Virus record (IMG/VR): IMGVR_UViG_3300027710_000101
Span: 1-28,874 of that record
DNA: 28,874 bases
Source: a virus
Reading direction: 5' to 3' (one strand)
The notes beneath the pieces were generated by a model, which was given only the letters and a program-made list of their open reading frames with translations, was not told the origin of the DNA and did no database searches. Shown one piece after another: positions 5,667 to 11,191 of the stretch (positions are counted from its first letter, which is position 1; the number at the start of each line of letters is the position of its first letter). Made by a program: the position numbers and the translations under genes.

Positions 5667-6191
5667 ATGCATGTATTGCAAATGATTGCCGTTCAGGCAG
5701 ATAGCAAAGAGGAAGCCTTTGCAAGAGTAAAGGACACCCTAGAACAAGAAATGGGTAACAACGACTATTCATCCCATGCTTGGTATGACTGGTTCGTAGC
5801 AGGTGGTGGCAGGTGGAACCCTAATCCCGATAGCCAATACCAAGACGACAACGCCATGACTATCTCATATGAGCAAGAGCCTGATAAGTTTATTAGTGAG
5901 ATTGCTGTGGCTATGCAGTCTCGTGTAGATGAGTTCAATCGCTACCGCAAATACTACGAAGAGAGAGCGGTAGACATCAATGCTAAGTTAGATAGTTATG
6001 ACGGTAGCACAGACTACTCACTAGACCTATACGACCTCAGTATGATGATTGATATGTTGCAAGGTAAATGGAACTACAACTCATACTTCTTCGATATGCA
6101 CAGCCAGTCAGTCAGTCAAAAGTTTATGCTAGAAAGTATTGACAAAGGCGACAAAAACTGGTATCTTGTATATGTAGATTTCCACTTCTAA
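5667..6191 (+). CDS. Hypothetical phage protein, 174 aa
   Basis: Starts MHVLQMIAVQADSKEEAFAR, a strand-helix opening, then WYDWFVAGGGRWNPNP (residues about 39-54), a W..GGRW motif seen in other phage hypothetical proteins. The rest is acidic and aromatic-rich. Start supported by AGAGAAAGAAACCCTA. The following gene has the same kind of leader only 15 nt downstream, so the two are probably co-transcribed. Function unknown. Confidence 0.8.
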   Translation: MHVLQMIAVQADSKEEAFARVKDTLEQEMGNNDYSSHAWYDWFVAGGGRWNPNPDSQYQDDNAMTISYEQEPDKFISEIAVAMQSRVDEFNRYRKYYEERAVDINAKLDSYDGSTDYSLDLYDLSMMIDMLQGKWNYNSYFFDMHSQSVSQKFMLESIDKGDKNWYLVYVDFHF

Positions 6192-6205
6192 GAGAGAGAA
6201 CCCTA

Positions 6206-6646
6206 ATGTCTAAATTTATGACCTACGATTACTGGGTAGATAACTTCAAGCCAATGACTAATCATCTACTTGATGATGGCGACACACTTCACTACGAAAC
6301 TTATGGTGAGGAAGTTGAGTATGTCAAACTGCAAGACAACCACCACATTTGGACAGAGGTGGATGGCGATAGCGGAACTTACATTGTCGCAGGTTGGCAC
6401 TTCGTCAATCGTATCAACTACTACATTACCGAGAAGCCGTGGGATGACGAATGGACTGAAATTCCTACTTGGGCTTGGCGTGAGTGCGACTGCGTAGAGC
6501 GTGTTCAGGATGGTATCTTGGAATACTCGGATGGCTATGACCCTGACTGTGAAGAGTGCAACGAAGGTTTAGTCAACATTTCTTGCGACACAGTAGAAGA
6601 CCTAAAGCAAATCTATGGAGAGGACAACGAGGACATTGTCGGATAA
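6206..6646 (+). CDS. Hypothetical protein with Cys cluster, 146 aa
   Basis: Starts MSKFMTYDYWVDNFKPMTNH. The C-terminal third has CDC (residues about 93-95) and CEEC (about 116-119) separated by an acidic loop, a possible metal site. The N-terminal two thirds is aromatic-rich with HHIWTEVDGDSGTYIVAGWHFVN. Preceded by AGAGAGAACCCTA. The next gene overlaps its 3' end. Confidence 0.8.
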   Translation: MSKFMTYDYWVDNFKPMTNHLLDDGDTLHYETYGEEVEYVKLQDNHHIWTEVDGDSGTYIVAGWHFVNRINYYITEKPWDDEWTEIPTWAWRECDCVERVQDGILEYSDGYDPDCEECNEGLVNISCDTVEDLKQIYGEDNEDIVG

Positions 6647-6983
6647 CGTAACCTATGCAGAGTATGACCTTAACCTGTTCCTACCAGACGAAGATGTTCA
6701 AGAGGAGGATGACCTGTACAAGGTGCAGGCATCAGCATACGTTGAGTATGAGGACGGTAGGACCACACGCTACTACCTTGATTCGATCTCGTTGGACCTG
6801 TCTGAGACTCGCATGTTGAAGCCAGACTTCCCTATAGACTTTTGGGGTAGCGACTTCTTCATTGGCCTAGAATCCTTCTATAACATTGCCAAGACTATTC
6901 CAACTATCCTGAAGGAATACATTGGAGGCCTACCCGAGATAGGTACCCAGGAGATGTATGCCAGGGTAGATAAACTTCCCTAG
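6615..6983 (+). CDS. Hypothetical protein, 122 aa (start uncertain)
   Basis: An acidic protein with VTYAEYDLNLFLPDEDVQEED near its N-terminus. The ATG at 6615 gives a 32-nt overlap with the previous gene but has no clear ribosome site. A TTG at 6636, with GGAGAGG about 12 nt upstream, would cut the overlap to 11 nt and is an alternative. C-terminal region FWGSDFFIGLESFYNIAKTI is aromatic. Function unknown. Confidence 0.7.
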   Translation: MERTTRTLSDNVTYAEYDLNLFLPDEDVQEEDDLYKVQASAYVEYEDGRTTRYYLDSISLDLSETRMLKPDFPIDFWGSDFFIGLESFYNIAKTIPTILKEYIGGLPEIGTQEMYARVDKLP

Positions 6984-7043
6984 TTGAGATTACTCCTAGG
7001 GACCGTAGTACGAAAATAGGTGAGGGGTTGCCTATCGTACTAC
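6977..7043 (+). other. Two consecutive hairpins after the 6615 gene
   Basis: TCCCTAG (6977-6983, including the stop codon) pairs with CTAGGGA (6996-7002). A second hairpin pairs GTAGTACG..ATAGG (7005-7020) with CCTATCGTACTAC (7031-7043), with a two-base bulge. Neither has a T tract. Likely an RNA end or processing structure before P9. Confidence 0.5.
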
Positions 7044-7076
7044 ACAGGGGGAAGGTCAGTAGTTTCTTTCTTGCTA

Positions 7077-7105
7077 TTGACTTTCCCCCACATTTTTGAT
7101 ACAAT
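7077..7105 (+). promoter_or_regulatory. Promoter P9 (TTGACT-17-TACAAT)
   Basis: TTGACT (7077-7082), a spacer starting TTCCCCCAC and TACAAT (7100-7105), matching the TTCCCC spacer class of P6 and P7. Confidence 0.8.
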
Positions 7106-7132
7106 TGGAAAGTATAACTGAATAGGAACATA

Positions 7133-7348
7133 ATGAGAAAACACAAAACACAAGAAGAAAAGATAGCAGAGCAATTATCAAAGATAGTCGCAGATGTTCG
7201 TTTGGATTTAGATTTGGTTGGGATTTACTTAGCCAAGTTAGCACCGAATGTTTCGACAATGAGATTACAGATTATCGCAGAAGCAATGGACTACGAGAAA
7301 GAGAAAATGAATGACCGAAGCAACTTCACCTACACCCTTTTTGACTAA
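7133..7348 (+). CDS. Hypothetical helical protein, 71 aa
   Basis: Starts MRKHKTQEEKIAEQLSKIVA, a charged all-helical protein with a likely coiled coil through residues 5-35. AGGAA lies upstream of the ATG and P9 drives it. It overlaps the next gene by 38 nt in another frame. Function unknown. Confidence 0.75.
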   Translation: MRKHKTQEEKIAEQLSKIVADVRLDLDLVGIYLAKLAPNVSTMRLQIIAEAMDYEKEKMNDRSNFTYTLFD

Positions 7349-7595
7349 GTGTGAAATACTTAGCGACCTGTGGCTAAACTACAAAGCAGATGACGAGTTC
7401 AAAGACTTCATCGTCTACAATGATTTAGGTTTGCCACTTGCTTACGCAATTGCGGAAGGTATTGTAGAAGCAACTCCAATCGCAACTAACTTCATCAATG
7501 AAACATTTGAGTTGTTAGTAGCAGGACTAGCAATCGAAGACGAGGGTTTCGAAAACCTTGACGAGATGTTAGGCTTGGCAGAAGACAACAAGTAA
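7311..7595 (+). CDS. Hypothetical phage protein, 94 aa
   Basis: Starts MTEATSPTPFLTKCEILSDL, then WLNYKADDEFKDFIVYNDLGLPLAYAIAEGIV, a pattern typical of small actinophage proteins of unknown role. The ATG at 7311 is preceded by GAGAAAGAG. It is the last gene of the plus-strand arm and ends at a wobble-rich hairpin. Confidence 0.8.
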   Translation: MTEATSPTPFLTKCEILSDLWLNYKADDEFKDFIVYNDLGLPLAYAIAEGIVEATPIATNFINETFELLVAGLAIEDEGFENLDEMLGLAEDNK

Positions 7596-7609
7596 CGGTT
7601 ATCCCACGA

Positions 7610-7636
7610 TCCCCTAGATGGTTGACATTTGGGGGA
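7610..7636 (+). terminator. Hairpin ending the left arm
   Basis: TCCCCTAGATG (7610-7620) pairs over its full 11 bp, with two G-T wobbles, with CATTTGGGGGA (7626-7636) around the loop GTTGA. Only AAAG follows, so it is terminator-like rather than canonical. Confidence 0.55.
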
Positions 7637-7642
7637 AAGTGT

Positions 7643-7733
7643 GGCCGACCACCTTTGCAAACATTTGTCAATAGCCCCATATAACAATTGTATTACGATC
7701 ATCTCCAAAAAATCCCAGAAAGTTTCATTACGA
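7643..7733 (+). repeat. Intergenic module, copy 4
   Basis: GGCCGACC (7643-7650), CACCTTTG, ATTACGA (7692-7698), then AAAAAATCCCAGAAAG and a further ATTACGATCC (from 7727). Unlike the other copies, no sigma70-type promoter follows directly. Confidence 0.65.
7707..7724 (+). repeat. 18-bp direct repeat, left copy
   Basis: AAAAAATCCCAGAAAGTT, repeated exactly at 7945-7962, 238 bp away in the same orientation. It resembles the CCCAAAATC end of the other modules. Confidence 0.8.
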
Positions 7734-7857
7734 TCCTATAACAAATATCCCCAAATCATGCATATCTTTATATAACCTATTTGTTATAGATGGGTATCAG
7801 GCATATGTCCCTAGTATAGTATATATACCTATAGGGATATTACGATCCTTCTTTAAA

Positions 7858-7887
7858 TACCCCCGAAGGGCTGGCAGAGCCAGGGTA
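7858..7887. other. GC-rich folded element within the AT-rich region
   Basis: TACCC (7858-7862) and GGGTA (7883-7887) can enclose a CC-GAA-GG turn and a perfect CTGGC-AGA-GCCAG hairpin (7871-7883). It stands out as a GC island and could be a protein site, a replication structure or a terminator. Confidence 0.45.
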
Positions 7888-7944
7888 TGGATAACATCTC
7901 TTGATACAATTCCCCCTAGTATAAATACATTAAGAACCCTTTGT

Positions 7945-7962
7945 AAAAAATCCCAGAAAGTT
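7945..7962 (+). repeat. 18-bp direct repeat, right copy
   Basis: Exact second copy of AAAAAATCCCAGAAAGTT, lying just before the most AT-rich stretch and followed by a further ATTACGA at 7983. Confidence 0.8.
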
Positions 7963-8075
7963 ATCATATTATCATAAAAAAGATTACGAAAGATATATAT
8001 TTTTGCCCAAATCTGTCACATTTTTATAAAAAATATTTGGCAAAATACTTGACAAATTGGGCATAGTATGCATAC

Positions 8076-8104
8076 TTGACAAAGGTGGATATGTGTGGTA
8101 TAGG
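8076..8104 (+). promoter_or_regulatory. Promoter in the candidate origin (TTGACA-17-TGG-TATAGG)
   Basis: TTGACA (8076-8081), 17 nt and TATAGG (8099-8104) with TGG just upstream. A second TTGACA lies at 8049. It points toward the DnaA boxes and could supply a transcript for origin opening or a regulatory RNA. No convincing gene follows. Confidence 0.55.
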
Positions 8105-8197
8105 GGGATTTGGGGGAAAAATGATTAAGAGGCTTAAGATACATGTGCTCTATTACCCATACATAAATATTTTATATCTCTTGGTGACAATTCCCAT

Positions 8198-8348
8198 TAT
8201 CAACAGTAAGATCTATCTGTGGATAACTTTGCTATTTCTGTGGATAAGTCTGTGTAAAACAGACCTAGGCGTAGCCATAACTTTGTGTAAAAATGGGGGT
8301 CTATGCTTACAATTCGCCTATGTCAAGATAGTCATTATCTGTTGATAA
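8198..8348. other. Cluster of DnaA boxes
   Basis: Two perfect DnaA boxes in the TGTGGATAA orientation at 8218-8226 and 8239-8247 (21 bp apart, two helical turns), a one-mismatch TTATCAACA at 8198-8206 and a one-mismatch TGTTGATAA at 8340-8348. Two TGTGTAAAA sites (8251, 8284) may be weak boxes. The cluster adjoins the AT-rich region, so host DnaA binding is likely. The last box lies inside the converging gene. Confidence 0.75.
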
Positions 8349-8489
8349 CTCATCAAATATCATATCAAGATGTGCACCTCTACGAAACATAGCAAGGATA
8401 TCCTCACCTGTTATTTCTACTGAGCCAAACTCATATGTGAGGACATAGGTTCTATCTGGGAAGATCATATACTTGTATTTGTCTTTCAT
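8307..8489 (-). CDS. Hypothetical protein, 60 aa
   Basis: Starts MKDKYKYMIFPDRTYVLTYEF and has two beta strands followed by a helix (EDILAMFRRGAHLDMIF). It is the last gene before the candidate origin, and its 3' end carries a DnaA box. TATAAT at 8496-8501 lies 6 nt before the ATG, so it is probably leaderless and separately expressed. Function unknown. Confidence 0.7.
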   Translation of the reverse strand: MKDKYKYMIFPDRTYVLTYEFGSVEITGEDILAMFRRGAHLDMIFDELSTDNDYLDIGEL

Positions 8490-8495
8490 GTATTA

Positions 8496-8501
8496 ATTAT
8501 A
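8496..8501 (-). promoter_or_regulatory. -10 box for the leaderless gene at 8489
   Basis: TATAAT on the minus strand, then TAATAC and ATG. No clear -35 hexamer. The ATTACGA box at 8515-8521 overlaps the -35 position, so a protein binding that box could control this gene. Confidence 0.6.
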
Positions 8502-8547
8502 TCTTATACTAGGGATTACGAAGCACACTTTAAATTCCCCGAAAATT

Positions 8548-8652
8548 TTAACGCTTCTTCCTGTCATCCTTGTTCCAGATGAGTATCAGGTATATAAACG
8601 TAGCAATATAGGTAACTGCCACTACATAGGCAATAGGAGACACTTCTCTCAT
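8548..8652 (-). CDS. Single-span membrane microprotein, 34 aa
   Basis: Starts MREVSPIAYVVAVTYIATFI, one transmembrane helix (about residues 6-26), and ends in the positively charged NKDDRKKR, so the C-terminus should face the cytoplasm. The ATG overlaps the previous stop as ATGA, which supports coupled translation. Function unknown; a small membrane regulator or lysis accessory are possibilities. Confidence 0.65.
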   Translation of the reverse strand: MREVSPIAYVVAVTYIATFIYLILIWNKDDRKKR

Positions 8653-8897
8653 ATCTCACCCTTGATAAGAGCGATGGCCTCACAATAGCAATCTGGAACG
8701 TACTCATGCCCCAACTCATTAGCACACGTGTTGTATTGTTCTAACAGTTTGACAATGCGATCTTGCTCTGCCTGTACCATAGCATCAATGTATTCACTAA
8801 GCCAGATAGTTGTTGTTCCATCTGGTAGTTCGTATACTACCTTTGGTTCTGGCTTTGTACCTTTGAAGATACTGTACCCTGGATCTCTTGGCTCCAT
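8649..8897 (-). CDS. Small phage protein of the DRIVxLLE family, 82 aa
   Basis: Starts MEPRDPGYSIFKGTKPEP. The C-terminal half has AEQDRIVKLLEQYNTC and ends CEAIALIKGEI, a helix-Cys-helix pattern shared with the genes at 9410 and 9655 and, more loosely, at 10959. The ATG at 8897 is chosen over one at 8909 because it overlaps the upstream stop (TAATG) and has GGGAG 5 nt upstream. Such proteins are common in actinophages; role unknown. Confidence 0.75.
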   Translation of the reverse strand: MEPRDPGYSIFKGTKPEPKVVYELPDGTTTIWLSEYIDAMVQAEQDRIVKLLEQYNTCANELGHEYVPDCYCEAIALIKGEI

Positions 8898-9136
8898 TAC
8901 TTCTCCCATCCTACTGGCTCTTTGTCTCTTGCGTGTTCTTTGACTACCTCTACAAGTTCCTTACGTGTGTATGGATCTTCCTTGAGCCAGTCAACATCGT
9001 GAATGTGCTTGTTCAATAGGTCTATGATTTGCTTCTGGTTTTCTTCCATACCTGCTTCATAGCCGTGTTCCCAGCCAAGGTCATACCCTTGCTGGACTAG
9101 GCGTAATCGCCATTTGAATATCTTTGGCAGTTTCAT
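8897..9136 (-). CDS. Hypothetical protein, 79 aa
   Basis: Starts MKLPKIFKWRLRLVQQGYDL; a basic start, then GWEHGYEAGMEENQKQIIDLLNKHI. The G-Y-x-x-G repeat (GYDLGWEHGYEAG) recalls the GYSKGYGEG of the gene at 16737, and the IIDLLNK helix recalls its neighbours. Function unknown. Confidence 0.75.
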   Translation of the reverse strand: MKLPKIFKWRLRLVQQGYDLGWEHGYEAGMEENQKQIIDLLNKHIHDVDWLKEDPYTRKELVEVVKEHARDKEPVGWEK

Positions 9137-9324
9137 TATTCTCCGTTGCTTATATCTCTAAATCGTTCAGGAACGTTGTTTTCCTTATTAGTCATTACGA
9201 TGGCATGTAGTCTTGTGTGATACTCTCCGAACCCATCGCCAAGTTTACTTAGCGTACCCTGACCAAATACGAATAGGCATTCGTTACAGGTGTATGTTCC
9301 GTCTTCGTTTTTTGTTAGTGTCAT
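9136..9324 (-). CDS. C2H2-like zinc-finger protein, 62 aa
   Basis: Starts MTLTKNEDGTYTCNECLFVFG. CNEC (residues 13-16) is followed about 18 residues later by HTRLH (HxxxH), giving a CxxC...HxxxH arrangement with an enlarged loop compared with a classical C2H2 finger. A zinc-bound nucleic-acid or protein contact module is plausible. The stop overlaps the next ATG. The upstream 18 nt contain AGAAAG and a palindromic GTATAC shared with the opposite-strand gene at 9343. Confidence 0.7.
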   Translation of the reverse strand: MTLTKNEDGTYTCNECLFVFGQGTLSKLGDGFGEYHTRLHAIVMTNKENNVPERFRDISNGE

Positions 9325-9342
9325 TTGTGGTATACTTTCTAT

Positions 9343-9453
9343 ATGAAAAATAAAGTTAAAGGTTCTCGCAACTCAGACCGTCAGAACGGAAAGGCTTCTA
9401 AGAAAAAGCCTAAGATTTTCGATCCTCAGAAGCGTCGTCTAGTCTCTCTATAA
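9343..9453 (+). CDS. Highly basic microprotein, 36 aa, antisense to neighbours
   Basis: A plus-strand ORF in a minus-strand arm: MKNKVKGSRNSDRQNGKASK followed by KKPKIFDPQKRRLVSL. About 14 of 36 residues are Lys or Arg. TGG-TATACT (-10 at 9331-9336) lies exactly 6 nt before the ATG, so it fits the leaderless class. Its last 44 nt overlap the convergent gene at 9410. The charge suggests nucleic-acid or ribosome binding. It could be a chance ORF; the promoter spacing is the main support. Confidence 0.5.
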   Translation: MKNKVKGSRNSDRQNGKASKKKPKIFDPQKRRLVSL

Positions 9454-9658
9454 CATCGTTCAATGGTGTGAACTTAGTTTCAATCAAGTCTATGATGGCC
9501 TTCTTGTTCTTAAAAGCAGACTGTTCAATGAGTTCAACAATTCTGTCGTTCTCGTTCAATTCTCCCATAACCTTACTTACCTTGTTATAGAAGTTAAACT
9601 CTGGATAAATACTGAACGCTAGCCATTCTCTGAACGATTCCCAATAGTCTCTAATCAT
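9410..9658 (-). CDS. Small phage protein of the DRIVxLIE family, 82 aa
   Basis: Starts MIRDYWESFREWLAFSIYPE; the middle has ENDRIVELIEQSAFKNKKAI and then a second DLIE helix. The aromatic N-terminus could be amphipathic. ATGA overlap with the preceding gene. Related to the genes at 8649 and 9655 by the DRI/MxxLIE helix. Confidence 0.75.
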   Translation of the reverse strand: MIRDYWESFREWLAFSIYPEFNFYNKVSKVMGELNENDRIVELIEQSAFKNKKAIIDLIETKFTPLNDVIERLDDASEDRKS

Positions 9659-9885
9659 TTCTCTCCCTTAATCAGTTGTCGTAGGTCGTAGCACTTGCCA
9701 CCGTGATGCAAGCAACGCCCATCGGCATCCTCTAGGGCATCAAAACAAATTCGACGTTCAATTAGATTGATCATTCGGTCACGTTCTTGCTTCTTGGCAA
9801 TCTCTACAAACTCATTAATAGCCAAGACATCTTGCTTACTGAAAGACGAATCCAATACGAGCATATCACTCTCTACTTTAATCAT
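9655..9885 (-). CDS. Small phage protein of the DRMIxLIE family, 76 aa
   Basis: The start at MIKVESDMLVLDSSFSKQDV is chosen because it overlaps the end of the previous gene by 8 nt; the frame is open upstream to 9936. It contains QERDRMINLIERRICF, then CLHHGGKC and a terminal LIKGEK, closely matching the ending of the gene at 8649. The C..HH..C cluster could bind metal. Function unknown. Confidence 0.75.
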   Translation of the reverse strand: MIKVESDMLVLDSSFSKQDVLAINEFVEIAKKQERDRMINLIERRICFDALEDADGRCLHHGGKCYDLRQLIKGEK

Positions 9886-10105
9886 TACGATAGGCCTTCT
9901 TTTTTTCCAGATATTTCTCCGACCAACCATATGCAAGACCGACAGCGATAAAGCCTAGGCCAAGTCCGATCAGCGATACAAACAACTGGAATGCTAGTGG
10001 ATTAGATAGTAGCCAGTAGAAGACTAGGACAACCCCAGTAATCAGACCAGCGGTCAGAAGCACTAGGCTAGAATAGTACACAGCCTTTGCGATAATTAGT
10101 TTCAT
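9878..10105 (-). CDS. Two-helix membrane protein, 75 aa
   Basis: Starts MKLIIAKAVYYSSLVLLTAG with two transmembrane segments (about residues 8-32 and 38-60) and a basic tail SEKYLEKKKAYRND. An AAGGAG site lies 6 nt upstream and the ATG overlaps the preceding stop (ATGA). The topology suits a holin-like or other small phage membrane protein, but it sits away from the lysis genes, so I leave the function open. Confidence 0.75.
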   Translation of the reverse strand: MKLIIAKAVYYSSLVLLTAGLITGVVLVFYWLLSNPLAFQLFVSLIGLGLGFIAVGLAYGWSEKYLEKKKAYRND

Positions 10106-10584
10106 ACGGTCTCCTTGTGTGTTACCCAATAGTACTGGCATCTGTCGCAGCAGGGTAGATTGTTCTTAGATTCGACGGCATCTGCAAAGTCAAAGTACTG
10201 CTCTGGGTCTTTGCGATATAGGTTAGCCTTGTGTGTGGTTGTGACACGTGCCATGATGGTCTTGTCGTCCATCCACTTAGGATCTCCAGAAGCCCATGTG
10301 TGTCCTACTTCATCACGTAGGGCTAACAAGTTTCGCATATTCCCATCTGTCCTGATGCCACGGATAACCGCTTCATCTACCATACACATAGTGTAGTTCC
10401 ATAGTGACTTCTCGTAGCCACGCCACATCTTAACAGCAGGATGGTTACGCCATCCAGCGTGTGGGTCGTTTGACGAGATAACCTTGAGGATCTGGTAGCA
10501 CTCTAGAATCTGCTTATTGAGTCGCTTATTGTCTAGAGTTCGGGCTGTATTAACAAATGATTTGTATGGTAGAAAAGTTTGCAT
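10102..10584 (-). CDS. Pyrimidine-dimer DNA glycosylase-like protein (Pyr_excise family)
   Basis: A 160-aa protein with MQTFLPYKSFVNTARTLDNK, then RLNKQILECYQIL and GWRNHPAVKMWRGYE, the pattern I recognise for the pyrimidine dimer glycosylase-type family (Pfam Pyr_excise) found in actinobacteria and their phages. T4 endonuclease V excises UV-induced thymine dimers; whether this distant member does so is inferred. The C-terminus adds CCDRC, possibly metal-binding. It heads a coupled unit with the membrane gene downstream and has its own near-perfect promoter. Confidence 0.75.
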   Translation of the reverse strand: MQTFLPYKSFVNTARTLDNKRLNKQILECYQILKVISSNDPHAGWRNHPAVKMWRGYEKSLWNYTMCMVDEAVIRGIRTDGNMRNLLALRDEVGHTWASGDPKWMDDKTIMARVTTTHKANLYRKDPEQYFDFADAVESKNNLPCCDRCQYYWVTHKETV

Positions 10585-10619
10585 GTTTGTCCTTTGTTTA
10601 ACGGAAACTTTATATATTA

Positions 10620-10648
10620 ATTATACCCTTATACAAGGGCGTTGTCAA
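10620..10648 (-). promoter_or_regulatory. Consensus promoter TTGACA-17-TATAAT with spacer palindrome
   Basis: TTGACA (10643-10648) and TATAAT (10620-10625) on the minus strand with a 17-nt spacer. The spacer contains the inverted repeat CCCTT-ATAC-AAGGG (10626-10639), a possible operator or the end of a terminator for the upstream gene, whose last codons overlap it. The leader ends in AAAGGA before ATG 10584. Confidence 0.85.
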
Positions 10649-10865
10649 GCCATTGCTGCAAAAGATCTTGCATCTGGATAGAGTTTAGTTGCTCAAATTC
10701 ATCAACAAGATCGGGTGCAATGTTGTCCCTTAGAAGTTCCATAGTCCTTTTCATCTGGACTGCTGGGTTATTGGTTGCGGATACAGACATTACGAGCATG
10801 GCAGGAAGTGTCTGGAGATAGGGTACGACGGCAGAAAAGCCTTCAGTTTTTAGTTCTACAAGCAT
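10629..10865 (-). CDS. Hypothetical helical protein, 78 aa
   Basis: Starts MLVELKTEGFSAVVPYLQTL, preceded by AAGGAG; the frame is open upstream to 10928. The C-terminal half reads MKRTMELLRDNIAPDLVDEF, an all-helical acidic protein faintly reminiscent of tail-assembly-chaperone-type proteins, but that is not strong enough to assign. It has its own TTGACA/TATACT promoter. Confidence 0.75.
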   Translation of the reverse strand: MLVELKTEGFSAVVPYLQTLPAMLVMSVSATNNPAVQMKRTMELLRDNIAPDLVDEFEQLNSIQMQDLLQQWLDNALV

Positions 10866-10899
10866 TATGCTCCTTATTGTGGGATATTTGGATATGTCC

Positions 10900-10928
10900 A
10901 GTATACAGGAGAATAGGCCTTGTGTCAA
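10900..10928 (-). promoter_or_regulatory. Promoter TTGACA-17-TATACT
   Basis: TTGACA (10923-10928) and TATACT (10900-10905) on the minus strand, 17-nt spacer. It drives the gene starting at 10865 through a leader of about 30 nt ending in AAGGAG. Confidence 0.85.
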
Positions 10929-10958
10929 GGCTATGTTTCTCTTATTTACCGCCGAACT

Positions 10959-11183
10959 TTATGCGATGTTATTTTTTACGCCCGAAATGCCATCAGCCAA
11001 CTGCGAGAACTTACTGCAGCCATCGTGGTCACAGGCATTGTCAGCCATGTAGTCTTCGCATATCTGCTTGTCTAATAGTTTAATTACTGTCTCCAGTGCA
11101 GCCTTAAAGCCTTTGTTATATTCTACCTTGCCGATCTGCTCAAAGTCAGATAGACGCATGTTTACTAGGTTATTGATGTCCAT
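10959..11183 (-). CDS. Small phage protein with ETVIKLLDKQIC helix, 74 aa
   Basis: Starts MDINNLVNMRLSDFEQIGKV with AAGGAG upstream; the frame is open to 11246. YNKGFKAALETVIKLLDKQIC followed by CDHDGC links it to the family at 8649 and 9655 (helix then C..H.GC). Placed 8 nt after the lysozyme-like gene, so probably co-transcribed with it. Confidence 0.75.
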   Translation of the reverse strand: MDINNLVNMRLSDFEQIGKVEYNKGFKAALETVIKLLDKQICEDYMADNACDHDGCSKFSQLADGISGVKNNIA

Positions 11184-11191
11184 GATACTCC

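Larger units (their letters stand above)
7596..8306. other. Gene-free AT-rich convergent region, candidate replication origin
   Basis: About 710 bp without a convincing gene, at the point where the rightward left arm meets the leftward arm. It holds a terminator-like hairpin (7610-7636), module copy 4, four ATTACGA boxes (7692, 7727, 7839, 7983), an 18-bp direct repeat (7707 and 7945), an imperfect palindrome (TCCCTA 7808-7813 / TAGGGA 7832-7837), a GC-rich folded element (7858-7887), very AT-rich stretches (about 7930-8060), a promoter (8076-8104) and DnaA boxes from 8198. Iterons plus an AT-rich stretch plus DnaA boxes is the classical origin layout. A regulatory or partition role is an alternative. 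Confidence 0.6.

Noticed and set aside
8076-8345. An 89-codon plus-strand ORF rich in hydrophobic residues within the candidate origin.
   Set aside because: It begins at the TTG of a -35 box and spans DnaA boxes, and its hydrophobicity is what AT-rich DNA gives by chance. A later ATG near 8121 with GGGGGA upstream cannot be fully excluded.
9878-10105. Second holin candidate.
   Set aside because: Two membrane helices fit, but it lies far from the endolysin and has no family-specific motif; kept as a membrane protein only.
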